64,000 bases of DNA from JBPOFM01 sp051252455 (GCA_051252455.1 JBPOFM010000003.1:62001-126000); one strand, 5' to 3'; counted from the stretch's first letter, positions 1 through 8,805 are shown. Translations and numbers: made by a program. The notes: generated by a model not told the origin, from the sequence alone.

Positions 1-1103
1 GTTTCTTCCCATTCATTTTCTGGGACGGAGTCTTTTGTTATACCTCCACCAACATAAATAATTGCCTCATTATCTTTGAGTTGTACACAACGAAGATTAA
101 CATATAGGTTTGAAACATTTTTAACAGTCAAATAGGCGTTATTCTCTACATTGCGTCGGTTGATGTTTCTTGATTTTTTTTCCTTCAAATTCAATTCACC
201 CAAAAAACCTGTATAAAATTCACGGTTGTAGTTTTCATTTTTTAGGATGAATTGTTTAGCGTTTTCCTTTGGAAGCCCACATACAGCTGGTGTTGGGTGT
301 AGGTTATTAAGAATTTGTTTCAGCCTTAAGGTTTCAGGTTTCAGGTTGGCTCTGATTTCTGTTTTTAAATGGAGTAAATTTCCTGCTTTGACGGTTTCGA
401 GTTTAGAAATATGAATATCATTTTTTAAGGCCTGTAGACCGCCAACTGAAGACCGAAGACTTTTTACAATAAAATCGGTCACAAATTGTTGTTCTTCTTT
501 CTCTTTTTGAGGCCACATGACATCTTCGGCATCAACATATTTCTGTGTTCCAGCGAGCGCCATAGTTGTCAATCGATTGCCTTCAACATTCACAAGCGTT
601 TCTGGAGTCGCTCCTAGCCAAAGCCCTACTTTAGGATGATACCAACAATAGACGAATGCTGATGGATATGTATACAATAGTTTTTTAAAAATGGAAATAG
701 GATCTACTTCAGAAAGACCAATTGATTCAGATCTCGAAACCACAACCTTTTGAAATTCATTCTTCTGAATTGTTGCAATCGCTTTCTGAACTAAATCAAT
801 ATGGAATTGTTTTTGTGTTTCAGAAGGGACAGTGTCTTTTAAAAATGTATCAAATTGACTTATATGACTGCTATCGAACTTTACTTTTTGGGTAATTGTA
901 TCTAATATGAGGATTGCTTTTTCAGTGGTATCGAAAGGAGCAAAAACAAAACCACTTTCAGTAAAGTCAACAACTAAATTCAATTTCGAATTGCTCTGAT
1001 ACATAGACTGCAATTGAAATTCATTCGGCTTTTTATACGCTACAAATGGTAATTGATTGCTATACTGATTCTGAAGGTCTTCAAAAAAATCCTCGGTGGT
1101 CAT
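1..1103 (-). CDS. menF: isochorismate synthase (chorismate-binding family), 3' end cut by window edge
   Basis: The minus strand reads open from an ATG at 1103 to the window edge, about 367 codons with no stop, so only a short C-terminus is missing. The C-terminal part carries chorismate-binding signatures: TTMALAGTQKY in the middle and IYVGGGITKDSVPENEWEE at the edge. This family converts chorismate to isochorismate, either for menaquinone (MenF) or for siderophores (EntC). The gene starts one base after the stop of a hotdog thioesterase, an enzyme type that acts as DHNA-CoA thioesterase in menaquinone synthesis. Flavobacteria respire with menaquinone, so MenF is the better reading. No siderophore genes are visible nearby. 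The protein is cytosolic. Translation from the sequence is clear; the MenF versus EntC choice rests on context. Confidence 0.88.
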   Translation of the reverse strand, partial: MTTEDFFEDLQNQYSNQLPFVAYKKPNEFQLQSMYQSNSKLNLVVDFTESGFVFAPFDTTEKAILILDTITQKVKFDSSHISQFDTFLKDTVPSETQKQFHIDLVQKAIATIQKNEFQKVVVSRSESIGLSEVDPISIFKKLLYTYPSAFVYCWYHPKVGLWLGATPETLVNVEGNRLTTMALAGTQKYVDAEDVMWPQKEKEEQQFVTDFIVKSLRSSVGGLQALKNDIHISKLETVKAGNLLHLKTEIRANLKPETLRLKQILNNLHPTPAVCGLPKENAKQFILKNENYNREFYTGFLGELNLKEKKSRNINRRNVENNAYLTVKNVSNLYVNLRCVQLKDNEAIIYVGGGITKDSVPENEWEE

Positions 1104-1529
1104 TTACTTGTTTTTGGGCAGTGAAATAGTAGACAATCTACAAATGGACACTAAATTATCATCGTCGTCCGTCACTCTTATATCCAATAATTGAGTCGTT
1201 CGACCTTTATGTAAAAACGTTGCCTTTGCATACACATTGCCTTCTTTAACGCTCCTCAAATGATTGGCAGTGATTTCCAAACCTCTAACAAAGAGTTTTT
1301 CGGTGTCCATAAAAATGTGTGAAGCAAAACTACCTACACTTTCAGCCAGTGCAGCTGTTGCACCTCCATGAAGCACACCATCAGGTTGAAATACCTTTGA
1401 ATTGACAGGCATCCTTGCAACCAAAAAATCTTCACCAAAATCCACCATTTGAATATCCAAGGTCTCCATTAATGTGTTTTTGCTCGCTTGGTTGGCTTTC
1501 GCCAAAACATCTTCTTTAGATAATTGCAT
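1104..1529 (-). CDS. hotdog-fold thioesterase, probable DHNA-CoA thioesterase
   Basis: This 141-residue protein belongs to the PaaI/YdiI-type hotdog thioesterases. The active-site segment is VLHGGATAALAESVGSFAS: the HGG at residues 54-56 lies before the central helix that carries Glu63, the usual catalytic acid in this group. The length is typical. Its stop codon directly abuts the ATG of the isochorismate synthase, so the two are almost certainly one operon with this gene first. In the menaquinone pathway such an enzyme hydrolyses 1,4-dihydroxy-2-naphthoyl-CoA before prenylation by MenA, and the pairing supports that substrate. The family is promiscuous, so phenylacetyl-CoA or another aromatic acyl-CoA cannot be excluded from sequence alone. 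Confidence 0.8.
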   Translation of the reverse strand: MQLSKEDVLAKANQASKNTLMETLDIQMVDFGEDFLVARMPVNSKVFQPDGVLHGGATAALAESVGSFASHIFMDTEKLFVRGLEITANHLRSVKEGNVYAKATFLHKGRTTQLLDIRVTDDDDNLVSICRLSTISLPKNK

Positions 1530-1568
1530 GGAAAACTGTATTTTTAATGACGAATGTAAAAGTACAAA

Positions 1569-2213
1569 ATGAATTCACAAGAAAAAGAAATATCCTACCA
1601 AACCACCAACTCCTATACGACATTAAACGAATTAACTTCAAGTACAAAAAATGTTTGGTTCGCATGTCATGGCATGGGTTATTTGAGTCGCTATTTTATA
1701 AAATATTTTAATGAATTAAACACAGATGAAAACTATATCATCGCTCCACAGGCGCAAAGTAAATACTACATTCCGCCAAAATTCAAACATGTAGGAGCCA
1801 GTTGGTTGACAAAGGAGAACACTCTGAAGGAAACTGAAAATGTGATGCGTTATTTTGACACAGTTTTTGAAGCAGAAAACATTCCAAAAGATAAGTATCT
1901 CATCATTTTAGGCTATTCACAAGGGGTTTCGGTCGCTTTACGTTATGTAGCTAAACGACAATTAGCATGTGGTCAAATCGTGCTGATGTCTGGAGGCATC
2001 CCCAAGGAACTTACGGCAGACGGTTTTAAATTTTTGGCGAATACCACAAAAGTGTCAATGATTTATGGTAATAACGACGAATACTTGGATGAAAATCGAA
2101 TTCATGTAGAAAAAAATAGAGCTTTTGAATTGTTCGGCCATTTGGATTTAAATATTATTCCATTTGAAGGTATCCATGAAGTTAATGAAAACATACTCAA
2201 AACTCTAGTTTAA
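1569..2213 (+). CDS. alpha/beta hydrolase, phospholipase/carboxylesterase type
   Basis: A 214-residue alpha/beta hydrolase without a signal peptide, so cytosolic. The nucleophile elbow GYSQG puts the serine at residue 117. An aspartate in the YGNNDEYLD loop (170-174) and His203 in GIHEVNE complete a plausible triad. The core resembles the carboxylesterase/phospholipase family (PF02230), which cleaves short acyl esters, but the substrate cannot be read from sequence. It lies divergently from the menaquinone operon across a 39-bp gap. Only 2 bp separate it from the downstream acetyltransferase, so the two are probably co-transcribed. A role linked to menaquinone is not implied by the sequence. 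Confidence 0.78.
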   Translation: MNSQEKEISYQTTNSYTTLNELTSSTKNVWFACHGMGYLSRYFIKYFNELNTDENYIIAPQAQSKYYIPPKFKHVGASWLTKENTLKETENVMRYFDTVFEAENIPKDKYLIILGYSQGVSVALRYVAKRQLACGQIVLMSGGIPKELTADGFKFLANTTKVSMIYGNNDEYLDENRIHVEKNRAFELFGHLDLNIIPFEGIHEVNENILKTLV

Positions 2214-2215
2214 TT

Positions 2216-2797
2216 ATGAACGCACCTCTTCTTGAAAACGATTTTGTTAAGTTGTCACTTTTAGATTTAAGTAACTACAAACATTTGTGCGATATCGCAA
2301 AGCAGAAGGATTTGATCTATTATTCACCCTCTGATATTTCTTCCGATAAATCTTTAAAAGCCTATGTTCAGGCTGCAATAGAGGGTTACAATGAAAAAAC
2401 AACCGTTCCATTCCTGATTTATGATAAGACTAAAAAAGAATATGCCGGAAGCACTCGTTTTGGATTGATAAACTGGACAAACAAAGTATTACATATAGGC
2501 TGGACTTGGTTTGGAACAGAATTTCAAGGTACAGGATTAAATATGCAGGTAAAGTTTCTAATGCTTCACTATGCTTTTGAAACTTTGGCGTTTGAAAAAG
2601 TTGAATTCCGAATTGATGAACGAAATGCCCGCTCAAGGAAAGCTGTTGAAAAGATTGGAGGCACTCTTGAAGGCATTTTGAGAAAAGATACTTTAATGGG
2701 TGACGGTTTTAGACGCAGTACCTGTTGTTACGGTATTTTAAAAGAAGAATGGACTGAAATTAAGAATCGTGTTTTTAAAGAATTTTACCACAAGTAA
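2216..2797 (+). CDS. GNAT-family N-acetyltransferase (RimJ/RimL-like)
   Basis: This 193-residue protein has the layout of the RimJ/RimL branch of GNAT acetyltransferases. A beta-bulge region WTWFGTEFQGTGLN precedes the long acetyl-CoA-binding helix, and RIDERNARSRKAVEKIGG is the characteristic motif B segment where the protein swaps strand and helix. Members acetylate N-termini of ribosomal proteins, amino sugars, antibiotics or small amines, and the acceptor cannot be told here. It starts 2 bp after the hydrolase stop and is probably translated from the same message. It ends 14 bp before the convergent rimO stop. The call at family level is strong. Confidence 0.85.
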   Translation: MNAPLLENDFVKLSLLDLSNYKHLCDIAKQKDLIYYSPSDISSDKSLKAYVQAAIEGYNEKTTVPFLIYDKTKKEYAGSTRFGLINWTNKVLHIGWTWFGTEFQGTGLNMQVKFLMLHYAFETLAFEKVEFRIDERNARSRKAVEKIGGTLEGILRKDTLMGDGFRRSTCCYGILKEEWTEIKNRVFKEFYHK

Positions 2798-2811
2798 AGG
2801 TTGTTTAAAAA

Positions 2812-4113
2812 CTAAACAACCTCTGCATACAAATCAAAATCAGCAGCCTCTGTAATTTTTACAGTTGTAAATTCTCCAGTTTTCAAATAACATTTGGACG
2901 CATCAATCAACACCTCATTATCCACATCTGGTGAATCAAACTCTGTTCGCCCTACAAAATAATTTCCCTCTTTACGGTCAATGACTACCTTCAAAGTTTC
3001 GCCGATTTTTTCTTGATTCAATTCCCATGAAATCTGTGATTGTATTTCCATAATTTCATTGGCGCGTTCTTGTTTCACTTCTTCTGGCACATCATCTTCC
3101 AAATTATAAGCATGTGTGTTTTCTTCGTGCGAATACGTAAAACAACCTAAACGTTCAAAACGCATCTCTTCAACCCAAGATTTCAATGTTTGGTAATCTT
3201 CTTCCGTCTCACCTGGATATCCAACAATTAAGGTCGTACGAATGGTCATATTTGGAACCGTTTTTCTGAATTCCTTTAACAACTTTGTCGTTTTCTCTTT
3301 CGTAGTGCCACGTCGCATACTTTTTAAAATCGAATCGCTAATATGCTGCAACGGAATATCTAAATAATTACAAATTTTAGGTTCTCGATTCATGACTTCC
3401 AAGACATCCATCGGAAAACCTGTTGGGAATGCATAATGTAAACGAATCCACTCGATACCTTCTACTTTTACAAGTGCTTCTAATAATTCAGCGAGGTTTC
3501 TCTTTTTATATAAATCAAGACCATAATAGGTTAAATCTTGAGCAATTAATATCAACTCCTTAACACCTTTAGCGGCTAACTTCTCTGCTTCAATCACGAC
3601 TTCTTCAATAGGCGTTGATTTATGTTTTCCACGCATCAACGGAATCGCACAAAAACTACAAGGTCTGTCACAACCTTCAGCAATCTTCAAATAGGCATAG
3701 TTTTTTGGAGTTGTCGTTAATCGTTCTCCGATCAATTCATGCTTGTAATCTGCGCCTAAAGCTTTTAGCAATCCAGGCAATTCAGTCGTACCAAAATATT
3801 GGTCTACATTTGGTATTTCCTTTTGTAAATCTGGCTTATAGCGTTCACTTAAACAACCTGTTACAAAAACTTTATCCACTTCACCATCTTCCTTCTTTTG
3901 CATAAACTCCAAAATGGTGTTGATGCTCTCTTCCTTCGCATTATTGATAAAGCCACAGGTGTTGATTACTACAATGTTCCCTTCTTCTTCATGAACCACA
4001 TCTTTTCCGCTGGCTTTTAACTGTCCCATGAGTACTTCACTGTCATAGACGTTCTTGCTGCAACCCAAGGTCACCACGTTAATTCGATTCTTTTTCAAAG
4101 ATTTAGTACGCAT
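2812..4113 (-). CDS. rimO: ribosomal protein S12 methylthiotransferase RimO
   Basis: RimO is a radical-SAM enzyme that adds a methylthio group to the conserved aspartate of ribosomal protein S12. An N-terminal UPF0004 domain begins VVTLGCSKNVYDSEVLMGQL, with the cysteines that bind the second iron-sulfur cluster. The radical-SAM motif is CDRPCSFC, followed by AIPLMRGKHKS. A TRAM-like RNA-binding segment closes the protein. LGCSKNVYDSE is typical of RimO rather than MiaB. The frame is open up to a TTG at 4134, but that TTG lies inside a good -7 promoter element. The ATG at 4113, giving 433 residues, is therefore the start. The gene appears monocistronic and converges on the acetyltransferase. 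Confidence 0.95.
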   Translation of the reverse strand: MRTKSLKKNRINVVTLGCSKNVYDSEVLMGQLKASGKDVVHEEEGNIVVINTCGFINNAKEESINTILEFMQKKEDGEVDKVFVTGCLSERYKPDLQKEIPNVDQYFGTTELPGLLKALGADYKHELIGERLTTTPKNYAYLKIAEGCDRPCSFCAIPLMRGKHKSTPIEEVVIEAEKLAAKGVKELILIAQDLTYYGLDLYKKRNLAELLEALVKVEGIEWIRLHYAFPTGFPMDVLEVMNREPKICNYLDIPLQHISDSILKSMRRGTTKEKTTKLLKEFRKTVPNMTIRTTLIVGYPGETEEDYQTLKSWVEEMRFERLGCFTYSHEENTHAYNLEDDVPEEVKQERANEIMEIQSQISWELNQEKIGETLKVVIDRKEGNYFVGRTEFDSPDVDNEVLIDASKCYLKTGEFTTVKITEAADFDLYAEVV

Positions 4114-4131
4114 TTCAAAAATTTTAGTGTG

Positions 4132-4139
4132 CAAAGATA
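4132..4139 (-). promoter_or_regulatory. Bacteroidota -7 promoter element of rimO
   Basis: On the minus strand the bases read TATCTTTG, an exact match to the TAnnTTTG element used by the primary sigma factor of Bacteroidota. No clear TTG was found at the usual -33 spacing. Transcription would start near 4127, giving a leader of about 14 bases before the ATG at 4113. Confidence 0.6.
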
Positions 4140-4223
4140 CACAATCATTGTTGATTACAGATTTTTGATGTTTATTATTAAACCTTTACGACCGCCAATA
4201 GTCTTAAAAAGAAACTACTACCA

Positions 4224-5306
4224 ATGAAACCATTACAATTCTTTCTGATTTTTTTTAATTTATTGGCATTTTCAAGTTGTTCTTCAGATAGTCCTAATGT
4301 ATTGATTGATGAAACGCCGGAACCAACAGAAATTTACTTTCCACCTCTTAATTCTGACACATGGGCAACAACATCTCCTTCAGAACTAGGATGGAATGAA
4401 AGTCAATTACAATCATTATTGATTTATCTGGAAGAAAAAAACACTAAAAGCTTCATGATTCTTTACGATGGCAAAATAGTCGTTGAAAGTTATATGAATG
4501 GACACACTTCAAACACCAACTGGTATTGGGCAAGCGCAGGAAAAACATTAACCACTGCTATTTCAGGGATCGCGCAAGAGGAAGGAATCATTAACATCAG
4601 CAACAAAGTATCTGATTACCTCGGGTCTGGCTGGACAAGTGCTCCTATACAAAATGAAAACTTGATTACTTGCAAAAACTTATTGTCAATGAACTCTGGA
4701 TTGGATGATTCCTTAGGTGATGATGTCTCACCAGCCAATCTTCAATACATCGCAGATGCAGGAACACGTTGGGCATATCATAATGTGTATGTAAAAATGC
4801 AGGATGTCATTGTAGAAGCCAGTGACCTAACTTGGACAAACTATTTCAACGAGAAATTAAGAAATAGAATTGGTATGAATGGCGCATGGATTCCAATTGA
4901 CGATTTAAGTGTTTATTGGAGCGACACAAAAAGCATGGCACGTTTTGGCTTGATGATGTATGCGAAAGGGAAATGGGATGACCTACAAATAGTTCCTGAA
5001 GTTTTTATTAATGATGCAACCAATACGTCTCAAGATATCAATCTAGCCTATGGATATCTTTGGTGGCTAAATGGAAAATCATCATTTCATTTGCCGCAGA
5101 CTCAAATTGAGTTTCAAGGCGAATTAATTCCAAATGCACCAGCAGATATGTATGCTGCCTTGGGAAAAAATGACCAAAAAATCTATGTTGTACCGAGTAA
5201 AAAACTGGTTGTTATTAGAATGGGAGATGCCGCTGATGATTCCAACTTCGCATTGTCTGATTTTGACAATGTATTATGGCAAAAAATAAATCTTGTGACG
5301 AATTAG
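4224..5306 (+). CDS. lipoprotein serine hydrolase, class C beta-lactamase family
   Basis: A 360-residue protein with a lipoprotein signal: a hydrophobic stretch ending LAFSSC puts the lipidated cysteine at residue 19. The catalytic SxxK is SAGK (Ser104, Lys107) and the second-motif tyrosine is in YHN (Tyr185, Asn187). This fits the PF00144 family of D-alanyl-D-alanine peptidases, esterases and 6-aminohexanoate-dimer-hydrolase-like enzymes. The SMARFGLMMYAKGKWDD segment is common in the nylon-oligomer-hydrolase/EstB branch. It probably sits in the periplasm or on the cell surface. The stop codon overlaps the convergent amidase stop by 4 bp. True beta-lactamase activity is unlikely from family membership alone, and the substrate is unknown. 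Confidence 0.8.
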   Translation: MKPLQFFLIFFNLLAFSSCSSDSPNVLIDETPEPTEIYFPPLNSDTWATTSPSELGWNESQLQSLLIYLEEKNTKSFMILYDGKIVVESYMNGHTSNTNWYWASAGKTLTTAISGIAQEEGIINISNKVSDYLGSGWTSAPIQNENLITCKNLLSMNSGLDDSLGDDVSPANLQYIADAGTRWAYHNVYVKMQDVIVEASDLTWTNYFNEKLRNRIGMNGAWIPIDDLSVYWSDTKSMARFGLMMYAKGKWDDLQIVPEVFINDATNTSQDINLAYGYLWWLNGKSSFHLPQTQIEFQGELIPNAPADMYAALGKNDQKIYVVPSKKLVVIRMGDAADDSNFALSDFDNVLWQKINLVTN

Positions 5307-6967
5307 TTATAGTTGTTTGGAGCGATTCTTTTACTGGAGGCTTGCTCATACAAATGAGCCCATTGCAACATCATTTTTTCCTTTAAACGCTCGCCAATAA
5401 ATGTCAAACCTTCTGGAACTCCTTTAGCAGTATATCCCATTGGTACTGTGATTGCAGGATATTCTGCCACAGCTGCTTGAGCCGCATGATTATTGTTAAT
5501 TGATAAAATTCCATCCAAATTGTGTGCTTTCATAGGAACATCAAAAAAGGCTTGTCCATTGGATTTTAACGTGTTCTTGATATCTTCAAATTCTTTATCA
5601 GTCGAAATATCAGCCGAAATTCCTTCAAATAAGCTTTGACCATAAGGCATTGTCATCAAAGAGTCTTTTAAATTATAAGCAATCACATCATCTATGGAAT
5701 TTAAGCCTAGATCTTTATTACCAAAATTTGTAAAATAAGCAGGAAGGTCTTTTTTCATATCTAAATTGAGTAATCTGATGAAATCTGGCAAATCAACCTT
5801 TTCTTCTTCAATTTCAATGATTGTCGCTCCTTGATTCCTTAAAACTTCAATGGCCGCAACGTATAATGAGTCTTGCATTAGTCGTTTAAAAGTACCAAAA
5901 CGTATCCCTTTTAGATCGGTTATTTTGAGTTGTTCGGTATAAAATCCATCGTCCCATAAAGCATAAATAGATTTGCTATCCATTTGATCTTCTCCAAAAA
6001 GAACATTCATCATGATGGCATTGTCGATCACATTTTTGGTCATAGGACCAGGTGTATCCAACGTTGAAGAAATAGGAATAATGCCACTTCGGCTTAACAA
6101 ACCAACGGTTGGTTTTAATCCAACCACAGAATTTTGGCTTGCAGGCGACAAGATAGAACCGGCTGTTTCGCTTCCAATGGCTGCGACGCAAAAGTTGGCA
6201 GCAACTGCTACACCACTTCCAGAACTCGAACCTCCTGTATCGATTGTTTTTCGACCATAAGGATTTAAGGTTTGTCCACCGATGGCACTGTAACCACTTG
6301 GACAATCGCCACAAAAGAAATAAGCCCATTCGCTTAAATTGGCTTTTCCTAATATGAGCGCACCTCTGCTTTTTAATTTTGTTACGATGAAGGCATCTTC
6401 GGTAATATTATCCTTCAATGCGATTGCACCTGCCGTTGTAGGCATTCCTGCGGCATCGATATTGTCCTTTAAGAGAATTGGCATTCCAAAGATGGCATGC
6501 TTCAATTTTTTATTCTTGAAATCGATATCCTTTTGTTTGGCTTCGGCAATGACATGTGGATTAAGAGCAATAACTGAATTTAAAGATAACTCATTTTCTC
6601 TGTCAAACTTTCGGATACGGTAAAGGTAGAATTTTGTGAGCAATTCATAAGACAATTTTCCTTCCTCGACATATTTTTGAATGGTGGGAATGTCTTGTTC
6701 CAAAATGAACGGCTTAAGGGTTATATATTTTGATTCCGTAAAGTCTTCTAAATCTTTGTTGAAATTATTCCAAAGTTCGTCGTTATCAATGTATTTAGAA
6801 TCCAATACTTTGAATTCACGAAAATCTTTGGTGGAAATAGCGCTCAATCCTGTAGTGTCTGGTTGGGATTCTTCAAATTGTGGAACCTGTGACTTATTAG
6901 GTTTTGTGTTGGAATTTTTACAAGAAAAAATGAGGAATAAAAGAAGAAGCAATTGAAATGATTTCAT
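5303..6967 (-). CDS. lipoprotein amidase (amidase signature family)
   Basis: A 554-residue amidase-signature enzyme. The signature loop GGSSSGSGVAVAANFC holds the nucleophilic serine and the cis-serine, and the catalytic lysine is in LLKDNIDAAGMPTTAG. The N-terminus MKSFQLLLLLFLIFSC ends in a lipobox cysteine at residue 16, so it is exported and lipid-anchored. This is different from cytosolic GatA-type amidases. Family members hydrolyse amides such as peptide amides and aryl amides. The C-terminal AAVAEYPAITVPMGY and GVPEGLTFIGE segments are typical of the peptide-amidase branch. It faces the lipoprotein serine hydrolase tail to tail, and the two may both act on the cell envelope, but no shared promoter exists. 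Confidence 0.88.
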   Translation of the reverse strand: MKSFQLLLLLFLIFSCKNSNTKPNKSQVPQFEESQPDTTGLSAISTKDFREFKVLDSKYIDNDELWNNFNKDLEDFTESKYITLKPFILEQDIPTIQKYVEEGKLSYELLTKFYLYRIRKFDRENELSLNSVIALNPHVIAEAKQKDIDFKNKKLKHAIFGMPILLKDNIDAAGMPTTAGAIALKDNITEDAFIVTKLKSRGALILGKANLSEWAYFFCGDCPSGYSAIGGQTLNPYGRKTIDTGGSSSGSGVAVAANFCVAAIGSETAGSILSPASQNSVVGLKPTVGLLSRSGIIPISSTLDTPGPMTKNVIDNAIMMNVLFGEDQMDSKSIYALWDDGFYTEQLKITDLKGIRFGTFKRLMQDSLYVAAIEVLRNQGATIIEIEEEKVDLPDFIRLLNLDMKKDLPAYFTNFGNKDLGLNSIDDVIAYNLKDSLMTMPYGQSLFEGISADISTDKEFEDIKNTLKSNGQAFFDVPMKAHNLDGILSINNNHAAQAAVAEYPAITVPMGYTAKGVPEGLTFIGERLKEKMMLQWAHLYEQASSKRIAPNNYN

Positions 6968-7140
6968 GAGTCAGTACTTTTTGTTAAAAATACTAATAAA
7001 TCATGAGTAACTACTGCCATATAGAATAGCAACAGGCTTTTCGCTACTGTTTTTTAAAACTAGGATAACGCAAAATCACTCCCTTATCTATACTATTTTT
7101 CACCACTAGCATGTTGTAATCACTCGAAGAGATTCAAAAT

Positions 7141-8094
7141 TTACTTGAAGAAGGAATCTACAAATTCAAACTTATTGAAGACTTGAAGATCATCAATGCC
7201 TTCGCCTACACCAATATATCTGACTGGAATTTGAAATTGGTCGCTGATACCAATGACAACACCACCTTTGGCAGTTCCATCAAGTTTTGTGACAGCCAAT
7301 GACGTTACCTCTGTCGCAGCTGTAAACTGTTTTGCTTGCTCAAACGCATTCTGACCTGTAGAACCATCCAATACCAATAAGACATCGTGAGGTGCATCAT
7401 CCACGACCTTTTGCATGACACGTTTTACTTTTGTCAACTCATTCATCAAGTTGACCTTATTGTGTAGACGACCTGCTGTGTCTATAATGACAACATCTGC
7501 GTTTTGATTGACGGCACTTTTAATCGTATCAAAAGCGACGGAAGCTGGATCGCTTCCCATGTTCTGACGGACCATAGGTACATCTACTCTATCGGCCCAA
7601 ACTTGTAATTGGTCAATCGCAGCTGCTCTAAAAGTGTCTGCTGCTCCAAGAACAACTTTCAGTCCTTGTTTTTTAAATTGGGATGCCAACTTACCAATAG
7701 TTGTCGTTTTTCCAACACCGTTGACTCCAACCACCATAATGACATACGGTTTTTTGTCAAATGGAATGGTGAATTCAGTGGCGTTGCCACTGTCAACTTC
7801 AGACATTAGTCCAGCGATTTCTTCTCGTAGAATTTGATTGAGTTCTGAAGTTCCAAGAAATTTATCTTTTGCCACACGTGCCTCAATACGCTTGATGATT
7901 TTAAGCGTGGTATTGACTCCAACGTCACTAGATACCAAAATCTCTTCAAGATTATCAAGTACGTCGTCATCTACTTTAGATTTGCCGGCGACAGCTTTAT
8001 TCAGTTTTGTGAAGAAGGTTGTTTTGGATTTCTCGAGACCTTTATCTAACGTTTCCTTTTTTTCTGAAGAGAATATTTTTTTAAAAAAACTCAT
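7141..8094 (-). CDS. ftsY: signal recognition particle receptor FtsY
   Basis: FtsY is the SRP receptor GTPase that docks ribosome-SRP complexes at the membrane. The 317 residues include the NG domain with all GTPase motifs: VGVNGVGKTTTIGKLA (G1), DTFRAAAIDQL, DTAGR and TKLDGTAKGG. The N-terminal A domain is short and acidic-poor, as is usual in Bacteroidota. The gene lies downstream of the ribosomal-protein operon but is separated from it by a terminator (8389-8413) and about 340 bp, so it probably has its own promoter. The ATG at 8094 gives the typical MSFFKKIFS start. Confidence 0.96.
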   Translation of the reverse strand: MSFFKKIFSSEKKETLDKGLEKSKTTFFTKLNKAVAGKSKVDDDVLDNLEEILVSSDVGVNTTLKIIKRIEARVAKDKFLGTSELNQILREEIAGLMSEVDSGNATEFTIPFDKKPYVIMVVGVNGVGKTTTIGKLASQFKKQGLKVVLGAADTFRAAAIDQLQVWADRVDVPMVRQNMGSDPASVAFDTIKSAVNQNADVVIIDTAGRLHNKVNLMNELTKVKRVMQKVVDDAPHDVLLVLDGSTGQNAFEQAKQFTAATEVTSLAVTKLDGTAKGGVVIGISDQFQIPVRYIGVGEGIDDLQVFNKFEFVDSFFK

Positions 8095-8180
8095 GGTTGT
8101 TAAGTTGTTTGTCGTTTTTTATTAAATTATTTGTCGCCCAAATTTCCTGTAAACAGAAAATTATCATTTAAGTATCGGTT

Positions 8181-8310
8181 TGCGTTAGGGATTACTCATA
8201 CTTTAACATTTTTGAATGATTGACTCGTGAATGCTATCGCATTTGCAGCGGTAACCTTTTGCTTTCTTGCAAAATATTTAGCGGAAAGCCCGACCCTTGG
8301 GTAACGCCCA
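8181..8310. repeat. candidate dispersed intergenic element with hairpins
   Basis: This gene-free stretch lies between ftsY and the DUF4295 gene and has unusually structured, GC-richer sequence. It contains CCTTTTGC and GCAAAA arms around TTTCTT, the short palindrome ACCCTTGGGT, and the words GCGGAAAGCCCGACCC and GCGTTAGGGAT. From memory, similar words recur in intergenic regions of many Flavobacteriaceae genomes, which suggests a mobile or REP-like palindromic element. Only one copy is present in this window, so the repeat status is inferred. It does not overlap a coding frame that looks real. The rest of 8095-8436 holds only the ftsY leader and a terminator. Confidence 0.4.
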
Positions 8311-8388
8311 AAAACCTATAACAACTTCCCTGCCTTTTCTAACCAACTGAAAATTTGGCAGTAAACTTTTCAAATATAGACATAAAAA

Positions 8389-8413
8389 AACTGCCTTCAT
8401 AATGAAAGCAGTT
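8389..8413 (-). terminator. intrinsic terminator of the rpmB-rpmG-DUF4295 operon
   Basis: A 12-bp stem with one G-U pair (arms 8389-8400 and 8402-8413) is followed on the minus strand by a run of seven T. It sits 24 bp past the stop of the DUF4295 gene. Confidence 0.75.
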
Positions 8414-8436
8414 CTTAAAATATAAAGGTATATTTT

Positions 8437-8589
8437 TTATTTTTTCTGTAAAAACTCGTCCACAAATTCTGGTGCCATCACTGACTCAACGAACATGTAA
8501 GCGCCTGTTTTTGGAGATTTAACCATTTTGATTGCTTTGGTTAATCTCTTGGATCCTGTTTGTAACGATGCTACTGATTTCTTTGCCAT
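8437..8589 (-). CDS. DUF4295 family protein, Bacteroidota-specific ribosomal protein (bL38-like)
   Basis: A 50-residue, lysine-rich basic protein beginning MAKKSVASLQTGSKRLTKAI and ending EFLQKK. It starts 6 bp after the rpmG stop, and the order rpmB-rpmG-DUF4295 is the typical Bacteroidota arrangement. From memory, structural work on a Flavobacterium ribosome assigned this family as an extra large-subunit protein, called bL38. I cannot check that here. Size, charge and operon position all fit a ribosomal protein. The start ATG at 8589 is the only reasonable one, and the stop at 8437 is followed by a good terminator. Confidence 0.85.
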   Translation of the reverse strand: MAKKSVASLQTGSKRLTKAIKMVKSPKTGAYMFVESVMAPEFVDEFLQKK

Positions 8590-8595
8590 GACTTA

Positions 8596-8778
8596 TTATT
8601 TTATCTCTTTATGAACTGTCATACGCTTAAGGATTGGGTTGAATTTTTTCAACTCCATACGGTCTGGCGTATTCTTTTTATTCTTATTTGTAATGTAACG
8701 AGACGTTCCTGGCATGCCAGATTCTTTATGCTCGGTGCATTCTAATATTACTTGTATTCTATTGCCTTTTTTTGCCAT
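8596..8778 (-). CDS. rpmG: 50S ribosomal protein L33
   Basis: This 60-residue protein is bL33, a small protein of the large ribosomal subunit near the E site. It reads MAKKGNRIQVILECTEHK, with the later segment SRYITNKNKKNTPDRMELKK that is diagnostic for L33. It has only one cysteine (Cys14) and lacks the paired CxxC motifs of zinc-binding L33 paralogues, so it is the zinc-independent form. It lies between rpmB (27-bp gap) and the DUF4295 gene (6-bp gap) in one operon. Confidence 0.97.
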   Translation of the reverse strand: MAKKGNRIQVILECTEHKESGMPGTSRYITNKNKKNTPDRMELKKFNPILKRMTVHKEIK

Positions 8779-8805
8779 TGTACGTGTCTTTAACGCGTGA
8801 TGCTA

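Noticed and set aside
4224..5306. True beta-lactamase resistance gene
   Set aside because: The SxxK and YxN motifs are shared by many peptidases and esterases, and nothing in the context points to antibiotic resistance.
5976..6329. 117-codon frame on the minus strand inside the amidase
   Set aside because: It is another frame of the clear amidase gene. Its residues are rich in Trp, Cys and Arg, as expected for an out-of-frame reading.
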